This document shows, one piece after another, positions 17,707 to 26,871 of a stretch of DNA of 64,000 bases. The notes under the pieces are model-generated. The model had not been told where the DNA came from. It made no database searches and worked only from the letters and a program-made list of their open reading frames with translations. This stretch comes from Sphingomonas suaedae. Its GTDB lineage: Bacteria > Pseudomonadota > Alphaproteobacteria > Sphingomonadales > Sphingomonadaceae. Position 1 is the first letter of the stretch; each line of letters begins with the position of its first letter. The stretch covers positions 1,240,001-1,304,000 of the forward strand of contig NZ_CP042239.1 of the NCBI RefSeq assembly GCF_007833215.1, read 5' to 3'. Position numbers and translations under genes: made by a program.

Positions 17707-17783
17707 TGGTAGCGGAGGAGGGACTTGAACCCCCGACCCCAGGATTATGATTCCCGTGCTCTAACCAACTGAGCTACTCCGCC
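17707..17783 (-). tRNA. tRNA-Met (CAT anticodon)
   Basis: Read on the minus strand, a 77-base cloverleaf begins GGCGGAGTAGCTCAG. The anticodon arm is CGGGA-ATCATAA-TCCTG with anticodon CAT, the T arm is GGGGGTTCAAGTCCC, and CCA is encoded. The acceptor stem pairs with one G-T at the first position. Elongator Met is preferred over initiator because the stem lacks the initiator features. Ile2 with a modified C34 also has a CAT anticodon and cannot be fully excluded. Confidence 0.92.
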
Positions 17784-17852
17784 CTACCAAGGCGGCCCGC
17801 TACCGGGTCCGGCGCGGGCGAGGGGCGCACATAGGCAGCGATTCCGACGCGG

Positions 17853-18362
17853 TCAAGCGAACATGTGGCGCGAGATAAGCTCCCACGGCCCGCCGCGATA
17901 ATACCAGGCGGCAAGGCCCGCGATCTCGACCTCGCGAGGACGGAAATCCTTGCCGAGCGCGCCAAGCAGCAGTTTGGCCATTGAAGGGGCCACCTTGTTC
18001 TGGATAGTAACATGCGGACGCCATCCGCCGGCATCCTGTGGAGTCAACAGCCCCGCAAATGCCTCGCACAGCGCGCGGCGGATCGCGGTCAGGCCGGGCG
18101 ACTCGATTCTCACCGCCACGCCCCTGCCCAGCGCCATCAGACCCGCCGCTTTTGCGGGCGGCGCGCGCACGCCGCGCGTGGCGGCATTGAGCCGGTGCTT
18201 GAGTTCGTCCAGCGCCGAGGGCGGCAAGTGATGGAACAAGGTCAGATGCGCGGGCAGCACGTTGCGCTCGGGCGGAAAATGCTCCCGCCGCAACGCGTCG
18301 AACTCGGCCTGATCCCGGCGCCCGAACAGCGCCGAGACGATGATGGGGGCGGGGCCGTTCAT
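17853..18362 (-). CDS. 2'-5' RNA ligase-family (2H phosphoesterase) protein
   Basis: The 169-residue protein has the two H-x-T/S-x motifs of 2H phosphoesterases: HLTLFHHL at about 39-46 and HVTIQNK at about 116-122. This fold forms or breaks 2',3'-cyclic or 2'-5' phosphodiester bonds in RNA or nucleotides. The physiological substrate in bacteria is usually unclear. It lies 54 bases downstream of kup on the same strand and could be co-transcribed with it. Confidence 0.82.
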   Translation of the reverse strand: MNGPAPIIVSALFGRRDQAEFDALRREHFPPERNVLPAHLTLFHHLPPSALDELKHRLNAATRGVRAPPAKAAGLMALGRGVAVRIESPGLTAIRRALCEAFAGLLTPQDAGGWRPHVTIQNKVAPSMAKLLLGALGKDFRPREVEIAGLAAWYYRGGPWELISRHMFA

Positions 18363-18416
18363 CCGCTACGGGCGACCCCGGGCTTGTTCGCAGCTAGCAA
18401 GAGGAGCAGCTCCCCC

Positions 18417-20438
18417 TCAAATCTCGACCTGGCTCCCCAACTCGACCACGCGGTTGGTGGGCAGGCGGAAGAATTCCATCGCGCTTTCGGCGTTACGCAA
18501 CATCCAGGCGAACAGCTTCTCGCGCCAGATCCGCATCCCCGGATGTTCCGAGGGCAACAATGTCTGCCGCGACAGGAAGAAACTGGTGTCCATCATGTTG
18601 AACGCCCCGCCACAGGTGCTGCACGACTGCAGCGCCGCAGGCACGTCCGCCTCCTGCATGAAGCCGTACAGGATCTTCATGCGGTGGAACCCCTCGCCCA
18701 GATCGTCGAGATACACGCGCTCAGCCTCATCGACATAGGGCTGGTCGGCGATCTTGACGGTCAGCAGCACGACCCGCTCGTGCAAAACCTTGTTGTGCTT
18801 GAGGTTATGAAGCAGCGCGTGGGGAACGCCCTCCGGGGTCGAGGTCATGAACACTGCGGTGCCCTTGACGCGCGTCGCGGAGACAGCGGCGGACTGGATG
18901 AATACCTTGATGGGCATCGCCGCCTCCCGCATCCGCTCGACCATGAGCCTGCGACCCTTGGCCCAGGTGGTGAGCATGGTGAAGATCACCACCCCGACCA
19001 GCAGCGGGAACCAGCCGCCATCAGGCACCTTGGTCAGATTGGCGGTGAAATAGGCGAGATCGACGACGAAGAAGAGCGCGAGCAGCGGGATTGCGTAGCG
19101 CTTCTTCCACTTCCACAGGCCGAACAGCACGACCGCAATCAGGAAATTGTCGATCAGCATCGCGCCCGTCACCGCGATACCATAAGCGGCGGTGAGGTTG
19201 GACGAGGTCTGGAAGGTCAAAACGAGCAGGATGATCGCGATCATCAGCGCCCAGTTGATCAGCGGGATATAGATCTGTCCCGCCGTCGCCGCGCTGGTGT
19301 GGCTGATGCGCAAGCGCGGGATGAAGCCGAGCTGGATGCCCTGCTGCGTCACCGAAAAGGCGCCGGTGATCACCGCCTGCGACGCGATGATCGCCGCCAT
19401 CGTCGCGATCCCCACCAGCGGCAGCCGCATCCATTCGGGGGCGAGCAGATAGAAGGGGCTTTGCAGTGCGGCAGCGTCGCGCATCAGCAATGCGCCCTGC
19501 CCCATATAATTGAGCATCAGCGCGGGCAGGACGAACCACAGCCATGACACGCGGATCGGGCGGCGCCCGAAATGCCCCATATCGGCGTAGAGCGCCTCTG
19601 CGCCGGTCACCGCCAGCACGACCGAGCCGAGCGCCAGGAACGCCGCGAATCCGTCTATCACGAAGAAATGTACCGCATAGCTGGGGAGCAGCGCCCAGAG
19701 CACGCCCGGGGTCTGAACGACGCTGATCGTACCAAGCGTCGCGATGGTCGCGAAATAACCGAGCATGATCGGGCCGAACATCGCGCCGACCCGCGCCGTG
19801 CCGGTACGTTGGATCGAGAAGAGCGCGACGAGGATCGCCACTGCGATCGGCAGAATCCAATTGGAGAAGGTCGGCGCCGCGACCGCGATACCCTCGACGG
19901 CCGACAGCACCGATACCGCAGGCGTAATCATCGAATCGCCATAGAAGAGTGCGGTCGCGAACACGCCGAGGATCACGATCCCTGCGGTCCATTTCTTCTG
20001 TCCACTCGCTCGATTGATGAGCGCCAGCAGCGCGAGGCTGCCGCCCTCGCCCTTGTTGTCGGCCCGCATGATCACGCTGACATATTTAAGCGTCACCACC
20101 GCCATCATCGACCAGAACATCAGGCTGATGACGCCCATGATATGTTCCTGGTCGAGCGCCAGCGGGTGGTGGCCCGCGAACGTCTCCTTGAACGCATAGA
20201 GCGGGCTGGTGCCGATATCGCCGAACACGATCCCGATCGCGCCCACCGCCAGTTTCCACAGCGCGGCCTCGCGGCCATGCGGGTGATGCTGGTCGACGGG
20301 CGTCGAGTCGGTCGCCGGCTCGGGGCTTCCGTTGGGCTCGCTCACGGGAGAAACTGGAATGCCGTGGCGAGGGAGCGAGAGGTCATGCGACCATTGCCTG
20401 TCCGTTGAAACAGCGCGGGCCGTTAGCATGTGCAGCAA
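18417..20438 (-). CDS. kup: Kup-type low-affinity potassium transporter
   Basis: This is a KUP/HAK/KT-family potassium:proton symporter of the inner membrane. Family motifs include [20 protein letters not shown], then about 12 hydrophobic segments and a C-terminal soluble region with SVFLT-like and VTARY-like blocks. The 673-residue frame carries about 60 polar residues before the first motif. The true start may be an internal GTG (VSEPNG segment, near 20342) or the ATG used here; neither has a strong ribosome binding site. Confidence 0.9.
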   Translation of the reverse strand: MLHMLTARAVSTDRQWSHDLSLPRHGIPVSPVSEPNGSPEPATDSTPVDQHHPHGREAALWKLAVGAIGIVFGDIGTSPLYAFKETFAGHHPLALDQEHIMGVISLMFWSMMAVVTLKYVSVIMRADNKGEGGSLALLALINRASGQKKWTAGIVILGVFATALFYGDSMITPAVSVLSAVEGIAVAAPTFSNWILPIAVAILVALFSIQRTGTARVGAMFGPIMLGYFATIATLGTISVVQTPGVLWALLPSYAVHFFVIDGFAAFLALGSVVLAVTGAEALYADMGHFGRRPIRVSWLWFVLPALMLNYMGQGALLMRDAAALQSPFYLLAPEWMRLPLVGIATMAAIIASQAVITGAFSVTQQGIQLGFIPRLRISHTSAATAGQIYIPLINWALMIAIILLVLTFQTSSNLTAAYGIAVTGAMLIDNFLIAVVLFGLWKWKKRYAIPLLALFFVVDLAYFTANLTKVPDGGWFPLLVGVVIFTMLTTWAKGRRLMVERMREAAMPIKVFIQSAAVSATRVKGTAVFMTSTPEGVPHALLHNLKHNKVLHERVVLLTVKIADQPYVDEAERVYLDDLGEGFHRMKILYGFMQEADVPAALQSCSTCGGAFNMMDTSFFLSRQTLLPSEHPGMRIWREKLFAWMLRNAESAMEFFRLPTNRVVELGSQVEI

Positions 20439-20468
20439 GGAGCCGCAACCGCAGGTCCTGCAACCGTC

Positions 20469-20939
20469 TCACCTCGCCCCGCCGAACAGCGCATCCGCCT
20501 CACTGCGGGTGGGTACCGATCGCAGCACAAAGCTGGAGCTGATCTTCACCACGCCCGGCAGCCGCCCCATGGCCTCGCGGTGCAGACGTTCGTAGTCGTC
20601 GAGATCGCGACACAGGACTTTCAGCCGGTAGTCATATCCGCCGGAGACCAGCGCGCATTCGACGATCCCGTCGATTTGACCCACCGCGGCCTCGAATCGA
20701 GCAAGATCCTCGTCCACCTCGGTGCCTAGGGTGATATCGACCATCGCCGTGACACTATACCCCAATCGCCGCAGCCCGAGCCGGGCGCTGTACCCCTGGA
20801 TATGGCCCGAAGCCTCCAGCGCCTGAATGCGGCGCGTGCAGGCCGATGGCGATAGACCGACCTCCCCCGCGATCTGATTGACCGGTGCGCGCGCGTTGAT
20901 CGACAGGTGCTTCAATATTGCTTCGTCGATTCGATCCAT
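20469..20939 (-). CDS. Lrp/AsnC-family regulator, probable regulator of ald
   Basis: The 156-residue protein begins MDRIDEAILKHLSIN, the standard Lrp start, and has an HTH (GEVGLSPSACTRRIQAL, about 25-45) and a RAM domain (about 65-145, GGYDYRLKVLCRDLDDYE). The frame stays open further upstream but that part overlaps the intergenic region and is unlike the family. It is divergent from alanine dehydrogenase with 133 bases between the starts, so it probably controls ald in response to alanine. It is the second Lrp-type gene beside an amino-acid catabolic gene within 4 kb. Confidence 0.88.
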   Translation of the reverse strand: MDRIDEAILKHLSINARAPVNQIAGEVGLSPSACTRRIQALEASGHIQGYSARLGLRRLGYSVTAMVDITLGTEVDEDLARFEAAVGQIDGIVECALVSGGYDYRLKVLCRDLDDYERLHREAMGRLPGVVKISSSFVLRSVPTRSEADALFGGAR

Positions 20940-21072
20940 ATTGCACGAATCCTGCACGTTAGCTGAGTACGCAGCATATCCATGCAAATCCGCGTTGAAC
21001 AGTGCATGACTTTGCAGGGATTTATGCCTCTGTCCTGCGTTACGGTGCGGCCCGAACCAGATTCGGAGAGAG

Positions 21073-22182
21073 ATGATGCGCGTCGGCGTTCCCAAGGAAA
21101 TCAAGAATCACGAATATCGCGTCGGCCTCACTCCGCCGCTGGTCGCCGAACTCGTGGCCGCAGGGCATGAGGTGGTGGTCGAGACCAGCGCAGGCATGGG
21201 CATCGATTTCGAGGATACCGACTATGCGAACGCGGGCGCGCGGATCGTCGCGACCGCGGCCGAGGTGTTTGCGCAGAGCGACATGATCGTGAAGGTGAAG
21301 GAACCGCAAGCCCGGGAAGTCGCGATGCTGGAGCCGCGCCACACGCTGTTCACCTATCTCCACCTCGCCCCCGATCCCGAACAGGCCGCCGGACTCATCA
21401 AGTCAGGCGCCACCTGCATCGCCTACGAGACCGTCACCGCCAACGACCGCTCGCTCCCGCTGCTCAAGCCGATGAGCGAGGTCGCGGGCCGCATGTCGGT
21501 TCAGGTCGGCGCACATTATCTTGAGAAGGAGCAGGGGGGGCGCGGCGTTCTGCTCGGCGGCGTCCCCGGCGTCGCTCCGGCCAAGGTCGCGATTCTGGGC
21601 GGCGGCGTATCGGGCATCAACGCGGCGCAGATGGCCACCGGCCTGCGCGCCGACGTCACCATCTATGACATCAACAATACCCGTCTCGCCGAACTCGACA
21701 TGCATTTCGGCAGCCAGATCAAGACCGCTTATGCCAGCAAGGCGGCGATCGCGGCCGCCGTGCGCAACGCTCATCTCGTCATCGGTGCCGTGCTCGTCCC
21801 CGGTGCGGCGGCGCCCAAGCTGGTGACGCGCGACATGCTCAAGACGATGAAGCGGGGCAGCGTGCTGGTCGACATCGCGATCGATCAGGGAGGGTGTTTC
21901 GAAACCAGCCGTCCGACCACACATGACGATCCGGTCTACGAGATCGAGGGCGTGATCCATTATTGTGTCGCCAACATGCCGGGCGCGGTCGCGCGCACCA
22001 GCACCTTCGCGCTCAACAATGCGACGTTGCCGTTCGTGATGCGGCTCGCAAATCTGGGCGCGGAAAAGGCGATGGCCGCCGATCCGCACCTCGCCAACGG
22101 GCTGAACGTCTATCAGGGGAAGATCACGCATGAGGCGGTCGCCGAGGCGCTGGATCTGCCGTTTACGGCCTGGAAGCCCTGA
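21073..22182 (+). CDS. ald: Alanine dehydrogenase
   Basis: This NAD-dependent enzyme interconverts L-alanine and pyruvate plus ammonia. The 369-residue product begins MMRVGVPKEIKNHEYRVGL and contains the Lys and His region KVKEPQ and YLHLAPD. The Rossmann motif is VAILGGGVSGINAAQMA at about 172-188, followed by the characteristic CVANMPGAVARTSTFALNN. A GGAGAG ribosome binding site precedes the start; two adjacent ATGs (21073, 21076) are both possible. Regulation by the divergent Lrp-type protein is likely. Confidence 0.96.
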   Translation: MMRVGVPKEIKNHEYRVGLTPPLVAELVAAGHEVVVETSAGMGIDFEDTDYANAGARIVATAAEVFAQSDMIVKVKEPQAREVAMLEPRHTLFTYLHLAPDPEQAAGLIKSGATCIAYETVTANDRSLPLLKPMSEVAGRMSVQVGAHYLEKEQGGRGVLLGGVPGVAPAKVAILGGGVSGINAAQMATGLRADVTIYDINNTRLAELDMHFGSQIKTAYASKAAIAAAVRNAHLVIGAVLVPGAAAPKLVTRDMLKTMKRGSVLVDIAIDQGGCFETSRPTTHDDPVYEIEGVIHYCVANMPGAVARTSTFALNNATLPFVMRLANLGAEKAMAADPHLANGLNVYQGKITHEAVAEALDLPFTAWKP

Positions 22183-22207
22183 GGCCCCGCCTTCGCAGCC
22201 AGCTTGT

Positions 22208-22242
22208 CCGCCGCCCCCATCCCCCGCTCCCCGGGGCGGCGG
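22208..22242. terminator. GC-rich hairpin between convergent ald and the STAS-like gene
   Basis: CCGCCGCCCC (22208-22217) is an exact complement of GGGGCGGCGG (22233-22242) with a 15-base loop. It lies in the 73-base gap between two convergent genes, where a bidirectional stop would make sense. No T-run follows on either strand. Confidence 0.35.
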
Positions 22243-22255
22243 GCATCCCGCCGGA

Positions 22256-22666
22256 TCAGTCGCCCGCCGTCAGCCAGGTTTCGGCGGCATTGGGTGACAG
22301 GAAGATGTTCTGATATTCGACCAGCGTGCGGCGCAACTGCATCTTGAGCAGGCTGGATTCGACGATCAGCGCGATCCGGTCGCCCGCGCGGTAGAGGCGC
22401 AGATTGCCAGCGCGCATCCGGTCCGCCGCCTCCTGTGTCCGAACCGGCGCGTGGCGCAGATCGGCCAGCACGCGGATGCGCCCGAACCGCGCTCGGGTCT
22501 CCGTGACGATGCGTTCTAACACGTCGAGATAGCGATCGACCTGATCGGCGTGCTGCATCCCCACCTTGCCGATGCGCAGAATTCCCGAACGCTCGTTGCG
22601 GGCGATCTCATACTGGCCCGGCACCGCAGCCAGCGACCGCAAATCCGGTCCAGCCTCCATGGACAT
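22256..22666 (-). CDS. Small protein, possible STAS/SpoIIAA-like domain
   Basis: The 136-residue soluble protein has alternating strand and helix segments: GILRIGKVG, YLDVLERIVTE, RIRVLADLRHAP, RIALIVESSLLKMQLRR and a C-terminal AAETWLTAGD. The order and the closing A-x-x-WL pattern resemble SpoIIAA-like (STAS/SEC14-type) domains. This is resemblance only; the function is unknown. It is divergent from rpsA. Confidence 0.55.
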   Translation of the reverse strand: MSMEAGPDLRSLAAVPGQYEIARNERSGILRIGKVGMQHADQVDRYLDVLERIVTETRARFGRIRVLADLRHAPVRTQEAADRMRAGNLRLYRAGDRIALIVESSLLKMQLRRTLVEYQNIFLSPNAAETWLTAGD

Positions 22667-22996
22667 CGCCCGCTCCTCCCCAAGAACCTATTTGCCGGAC
22701 AAATGGCATCATCGTCGTAAATAATCGGTAATGAGCGCGGCGCTGCCGGATTTTCTTGTTTTTCACGCCCGGTGGAGCTATGGCGCGCCCGTTCTGCGAG
22801 CGGGTGCTTGTAGAGGGAGGCGCGGGGCGTTTACGCTCACGCGCCATTTTCGCTTTTCATCCAGAGAGCGTCGCCCCTCCCTTCACCTGTCCGCAAAACG
22901 CCGTGACCGGCGTTCGGCCGCCACGGCATTTCGGCCTAAAAGACCGCTGGATCCAACCAGCCGGCCGGAAAAACGATAGTTAGGACTGAACCCTTT
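22667..22996. other. 330-base intergenic region upstream of rpsA
   Basis: No convincing coding frame was found. The right end probably carries the rpsA promoter and 5' leader. A GCTGG-ATCCAA-CCAGC hairpin (about 22948-22963) lies about 35 bases before the start. S1 often represses its own mRNA, so a structured leader would be expected, but no named element is recognised. The cmk gene that commonly precedes rpsA is absent here. Confidence 0.4.
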
Positions 22997-24706
22997 ATGG
23001 CCTCTACGGCAAACCCCACGCGCGACGATTTCGCCGCGCTTCTCGACCAGACGCTCGGCGGCGCAGAAAGCTTTGAAGGCCGCGTCGTCATCGGCACCGT
23101 CACCGGCATCGAAAACGATCTCGCCATCATCGACGTGGGCCTGAAGAGCGAAGGCCGTGTGCCGCTGCGCGAATTCGCAGCCCCCGGTCAGCCCGCCGAC
23201 CTCAAGGTTGGCGACGAAGTGCAGGTCTATGTCGACCGCGTCGAGAACGCCAATGGCGAGGCGATGCTCAGCCGCGACCGCGCCCGCCGCGAAGCCGCAT
23301 GGGATACGCTGGAACTCGAATTCTCGCAGAACAACCGCGTCGAAGGCGTGATCTTCGGCCGCGTCAAGGGCGGCTTCACCGTCGACCTGTCGGGCGCCGT
23401 GGCGTTCCTGCCCGGTTCGCAGGTCGATATCCGTCCGGTCCGCGACGTCCAGCCGCTGATGGACCTGCCGCAGCCCTTCCAGATCCTCAAGATGGACCGC
23501 AAGCGCGGCAACATCGTCGTGTCGCGCCGCGCCGTCCTCGAAGAGAACCGCGCCGAGCAGCGTTCGGGCCTGATCCAGAGCCTGGCCGAGGGCCAGGTGA
23601 TCGACGGCGTCGTCAAGAACATCACCGATTACGGTGCGTTCGTCGATCTCGGCGGCATTGACGGCCTGCTGCACGTCACCGACCTCAGCTACAAGCGCGT
23701 CAACCACCCGTCGGAGATGCTCAACATCGGCGACACGGTGAAGGTGCAGATTATCCGCATCAACCGCGACACCCAGCGCATCTCGCTCGGCATGAAGCAG
23801 CTCGAGAGCGATCCGTGGGATGGCGCCAGCGTCAAGTATCCGGTCGGCGCGAAGCTGACCGGCCGCGTGACCAACATCACCGAATATGGTGCGTTCGTCG
23901 AGCTCGAAGCCGGCATCGAGGGCCTTGTCCACGTCTCCGAAATGAGCTGGACCAAGAAGAACGTCCATCCGGGCAAGATTGTCTCGACCTCGCAGGAAGT
24001 CGATGTGATGGTGCTTGAGGTCGATCAGGAAAAGCGCCGCATCTCGCTCGGCCTCAAGCAGGCCCAGCAGAATCCGTGGGAAGCCTTTGCGGCTGCTCAC
24101 CCGGTCGGCACCGAAGTCGAGGGCGAAGTCAAGAACGCCACCGAATTCGGCCTGTTCATCGGCCTCGACAACGACGTCGACGGCATGGTCCACATGTCGG
24201 ACATCGCCTGGGGCATTTCGGGCGAGGACGCGCTGGCGCTGCATCGCAAGGGTGAGACGGTCAAGGCCGTCGTCCTGGCGGTCGAGCCGGACAAGGAACG
24301 CATCAGCCTCGGCATGAAGCAGCTCGAGCGCGGCGGCGTGCCGACCCCGGCGGCTGCCGGCGGTGCGCGCGTCAACAAGAACGAGATCGTCACGGTCACC
24401 GTCCTCGAAGTCCGCGATGCGGGCCTGGAAGTGCAGGTTGGCGACGATGGCGCGACCGGCTTCATCAAGCGCACCGACCTTGGCCGCGACCGCGACGAGC
24501 AGCGTCCGGAGCGTTACCAGGTCGGCCAGAAGTTCGACGCGATGGTCACCGGCCTCGATCGTTCGAAGAAGCCGACCTTCTCGATCAAGGCGATGCAGAT
24601 CGCCGAAGAGAAGCAGGCGGTTGCGCAATATGGCTCGTCCGATTCGGGCGCGTCGCTGGGCGACATCCTGGGCGAAGCGCTCAAGGCGCGCGAAGACAAG
24701 AAGTGA
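22997..24706 (+). CDS. rpsA: 30S ribosomal protein S1
   Basis: S1 binds mRNA on the small ribosomal subunit and helps initiation. The 569-residue product has six S1 repeats beginning near residues 29, 115, 200, 285, 372 and 460; repeats 3 to 5 show the best DYGAFVDLGG-type cores. The length is normal for alphaproteobacteria. A strong terminator follows the stop, and ihfB comes next, a common neighbour. Confidence 0.97.
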   Translation: MASTANPTRDDFAALLDQTLGGAESFEGRVVIGTVTGIENDLAIIDVGLKSEGRVPLREFAAPGQPADLKVGDEVQVYVDRVENANGEAMLSRDRARREAAWDTLELEFSQNNRVEGVIFGRVKGGFTVDLSGAVAFLPGSQVDIRPVRDVQPLMDLPQPFQILKMDRKRGNIVVSRRAVLEENRAEQRSGLIQSLAEGQVIDGVVKNITDYGAFVDLGGIDGLLHVTDLSYKRVNHPSEMLNIGDTVKVQIIRINRDTQRISLGMKQLESDPWDGASVKYPVGAKLTGRVTNITEYGAFVELEAGIEGLVHVSEMSWTKKNVHPGKIVSTSQEVDVMVLEVDQEKRRISLGLKQAQQNPWEAFAAAHPVGTEVEGEVKNATEFGLFIGLDNDVDGMVHMSDIAWGISGEDALALHRKGETVKAVVLAVEPDKERISLGMKQLERGGVPTPAAAGGARVNKNEIVTVTVLEVRDAGLEVQVGDDGATGFIKRTDLGRDRDEQRPERYQVGQKFDAMVTGLDRSKKPTFSIKAMQIAEEKQAVAQYGSSDSGASLGDILGEALKAREDKK

Positions 24707-24712
24707 TTGGCG

Positions 24713-24752
24713 GCGGGGCGGGCGATTTTTCACGCCCGCCCCGCTCAATCAT
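24713..24752 (+). terminator. Rho-independent terminator after rpsA
   Basis: A perfect 12-pair GC stem (24713-24724 with 24733-24744) encloses the loop ATTTTTCA. It starts seven bases after the rpsA stop. The trailing TCAATCATTT is modestly T-rich. Confidence 0.8.
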
Positions 24753-24903
24753 TTCAACGGGTTCGGACCAGTCATTCCGAAACCGGGGTCAACGGGACAA
24801 GATTCCGTTGATGTCCCCCTCCCACTCCGCCTACATCCTCCTATAGTGAATACCGCAGTTCACGCGGGGCGCCGTCCTGCGAGCGGAAAGCCGGGGATGG
24901 GAT

Positions 24904-25182
24904 ATGATCCGTTCGGAACTCGTACAGATGCTGGCGTCGGACAATCCCGACCTGTCGGCGCGTGAGATCGAGCGCATTGTCGATACCTTCTTCGAGGAAA
25001 TCACCGGACAACTGGTCAGCAATGGCCGCGTCGAGTTGCGCGGCTTTGGTGCCTTCTCGACCCGCGCACGCGAGGCGCGCACCGGCCGCAACCCGCGCAC
25101 CGGCGAAGCGGTGGATGTCGAGGCGAAACGCGTCCCCTATTTCAAGCCGGGCAAGGAAATGCGCCTGCGCCTGAACGTGTAA
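24904..25182 (+). CDS. ihfB: Integration host factor subunit beta
   Basis: The 92-residue HU/IHF-fold protein binds and sharply bends DNA as a heterodimer with IHF alpha, which is not in this window. Typical parts are [11 protein letters not shown], the central [13 protein letters not shown], and the beta-arm sequence [12 protein letters not shown], which carries the intercalating proline. Its position after rpsA is conserved in many proteobacteria. The rpsA terminator and about 200 bases upstream suggest its own promoter. Confidence 0.95.
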   Translation: MIRSELVQMLASDNPDLSAREIERIVDTFFEEITGQLVSNGRVELRGFGAFSTRAREARTGRNPRTGEAVDVEAKRVPYFKPGKEMRLRLNV

Positions 25183-25251
25183 CGGACTCTCACCTCTCCG
25201 ACCCAATTCGGCTTGGCACGCTTCATGACCGCGGATACACGCTCTGCACAG

Positions 25252-25337
25252 GCGGGCGTGGCGGAATGGTAGACGCAACGGACTTAAAATCCGTAGGGCT
25301 CCGGCCCATGGGGGTTCGAGTCCCCCCGCCCGTACCA
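25252..25337 (+). tRNA. tRNA-Leu (TAA anticodon)
   Basis: An 86-base gene with encoded CCA. The acceptor GCGGGCG pairs with CGCCCGT. The anticodon arm is ACGGA-CTTAAAA-TCCGT, giving anticodon TAA. It has the long variable arm expected of tRNA-Leu (AGGGCTCCGGCCCAT) and the T arm GGGGGTTCGAGTCCCC. Confidence 0.96.
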
Positions 25338-25368
25338 GCGCCGCGCGTTGCCTAAGCGGTGATCGATT

Positions 25369-26586
25369 TCACACCAGTTCCTTGAGCGGAACCTCCGCGT
25401 CGGCAATTTGCACCGGGTCAGGCGACAGGCCTTCGGTCACCAGCTTGCGCCCCTGCACGAAATCCTTGGTCGCATTGACGCAGTCGAGCGCGATCACCCT
25501 GCCCTGCTTGAGATAGACGACCGAGAAGCTGCGCGTCACGGGGTCGCCGCGCACCACGCACTGGTCGTAGCCGATCGACAGGCCGACCGTCTGGAGCTTC
25601 AGGTCATATTGGTTCGACCAGAACCACGGTACCGCGTCATAGTGTGCATCGAGCCCGGCGATGGTCTTTGCGGCGACGCTCGCCTGATCGTTGGCGTTCT
25701 GAACCGACTCCAGCCGAATCTTCGCGCCGTCGGCGAAGCCGTTGGCGTGTAGTGCGCAATCGCCGATCGCGAAGATGTCTGGCAAGGAGGTCCGGCATTG
25801 CGCGTCCACCGCGACGCCATTGCCGCCCTCCGCTCCCGCAGCGATCAGCGGCTGGACCGCGGGGACGATGCCGATGCCGACGATCACCATGTCGGCGGGG
25901 ATCACCTCGCCATCGGCGAGGCGGACGCCGCTGACCTTGCCCTCGCCCTCGATGCAGTCGACCGCGACGCCGAGCCGCAGATCGACGCCATGGGCGCGGT
26001 GCTCGGCTTCGTAGAAGCGCGACAGCGGTTCCCCGGCGACGCGCGCCAGTACCCGGTCGAGCGCCTCGAGCAATACCACCTGCTTGCCGAACTTGGCGAG
26101 CACCGCCGCCGCCTCCAGCCCGATATAGCCCCCACCGATCACCACCGCGCGGGTCACGTCGGCCATCTCGTCGATCATCCGATCGGCATCGGCGCGGGTG
26201 CGCACGGTGTGGACGCCCTTGAGCGCATTTCCCTCACACGACAGGCGCCGCGGCGATCCGCCGGTGGCCCAGATCAGCTTGCCATAGCCGATCGTCTCGC
26301 CGTCGGCGGTGGTGACGCTGTGCGCATCGGGATCGACCAAGACCACGCGCCTGCCCGTCAGCATGGCAATGCCGCGCTCGTCCCAGAAGGCGGGGGGCCG
26401 GATCAGGATGCGTTCGAACACCTTGTCCCCGGCCAGATACTCCTTCGAAAGCGGGGGGCGCTCATAGGGGAGTTCCGGCTCGTCGCCGACGATCGCGACG
26501 CTTCCCTCGAACTTCGCCTGGCGCAGCGTGATCGCCGCCTGCGCGCCGCCATGCCCGCCCCCAACGATCACGACGTCATAGTGCAT
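25369..26586 (-). CDS. FAD-dependent ferredoxin/rubredoxin reductase-like oxidoreductase
   Basis: The 405-residue protein has the FAD-binding [14 protein letters not shown] at the N terminus, the [14 protein letters not shown] segment typical of putidaredoxin-reductase-like enzymes, a second Rossmann motif [16 protein letters not shown] at about 150, and IFAIGDCA near the C terminus. Such enzymes pass electrons from NAD(P)H to a ferredoxin that feeds P450s or Rieske oxygenases. No ferredoxin is adjacent. The start at 26586 follows GGGGAG; the longer frame has no support. Serving the P450 or Rieske enzyme elsewhere in the window is possible but unproven. Confidence 0.85.
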   Translation of the reverse strand: MHYDVVIVGGGHGGAQAAITLRQAKFEGSVAIVGDEPELPYERPPLSKEYLAGDKVFERILIRPPAFWDERGIAMLTGRRVVLVDPDAHSVTTADGETIGYGKLIWATGGSPRRLSCEGNALKGVHTVRTRADADRMIDEMADVTRAVVIGGGYIGLEAAAVLAKFGKQVVLLEALDRVLARVAGEPLSRFYEAEHRAHGVDLRLGVAVDCIEGEGKVSGVRLADGEVIPADMVIVGIGIVPAVQPLIAAGAEGGNGVAVDAQCRTSLPDIFAIGDCALHANGFADGAKIRLESVQNANDQASVAAKTIAGLDAHYDAVPWFWSNQYDLKLQTVGLSIGYDQCVVRGDPVTRSFSVVYLKQGRVIALDCVNATKDFVQGRKLVTEGLSPDPVQIADAEVPLKELV

Positions 26587-26871
26587 TTCGGACTCCCCGC
26601 GCCTCCGCCCCGCGCATCGCGCGACGGGAACGATTCGACGGGTCAAATGCCCGCAGGCGACGGCGCAATCAACCGGAGCGCGCAATTCGATCCGATATCG
26701 CAAAGGTCACGAAAGATACGAAAAGTGCCTTAGTGGCATAAAACGGTTTGACGCCGTTGAACGAGGCGGCCAGAAATACCCATCCCCCGCCGACAGGCAG
26801 GGCGACATCATGAATGCCGGATCGGGGCGCCGATGTGCGAGCCGCCTCAACGGTCGTCAGGGAGATTTTAG
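26587..26871. other. Divergent intergenic region before the TldD/MoxR operon
   Basis: These 285 bases separate the flavoprotein start from the TldD-like start and must hold both promoters. An AT-richer stretch around 26690-26760 includes TTTGACG, a possible -35 element for the operon, but no convincing -10 was found. GGGAG at 26861-26865 serves the GTG start of the next gene. Confidence 0.35.

Noticed and set aside
17707..17783. Assignment of the CAT tRNA as initiator Met or Ile2
   Set aside because: The acceptor stem pairs at position 1 by G-T rather than having the initiator mismatch, and the body matches elongator Met better. Ile2 remains a minor possibility.
18012..19547. A 511-codon plus-strand frame opposite kup
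   Set aside because: It is rich in His, Gln, Asp and Arg and is antisense to the membrane spans of Kup; no family character.
25369..26586. Reading the flavoprotein as VanB or the P450 reductase
   Set aside because: It lacks the plant-type ferredoxin domain of VanB and lies 22 kb or more from either oxygenase. It stays a possible, unproven partner.
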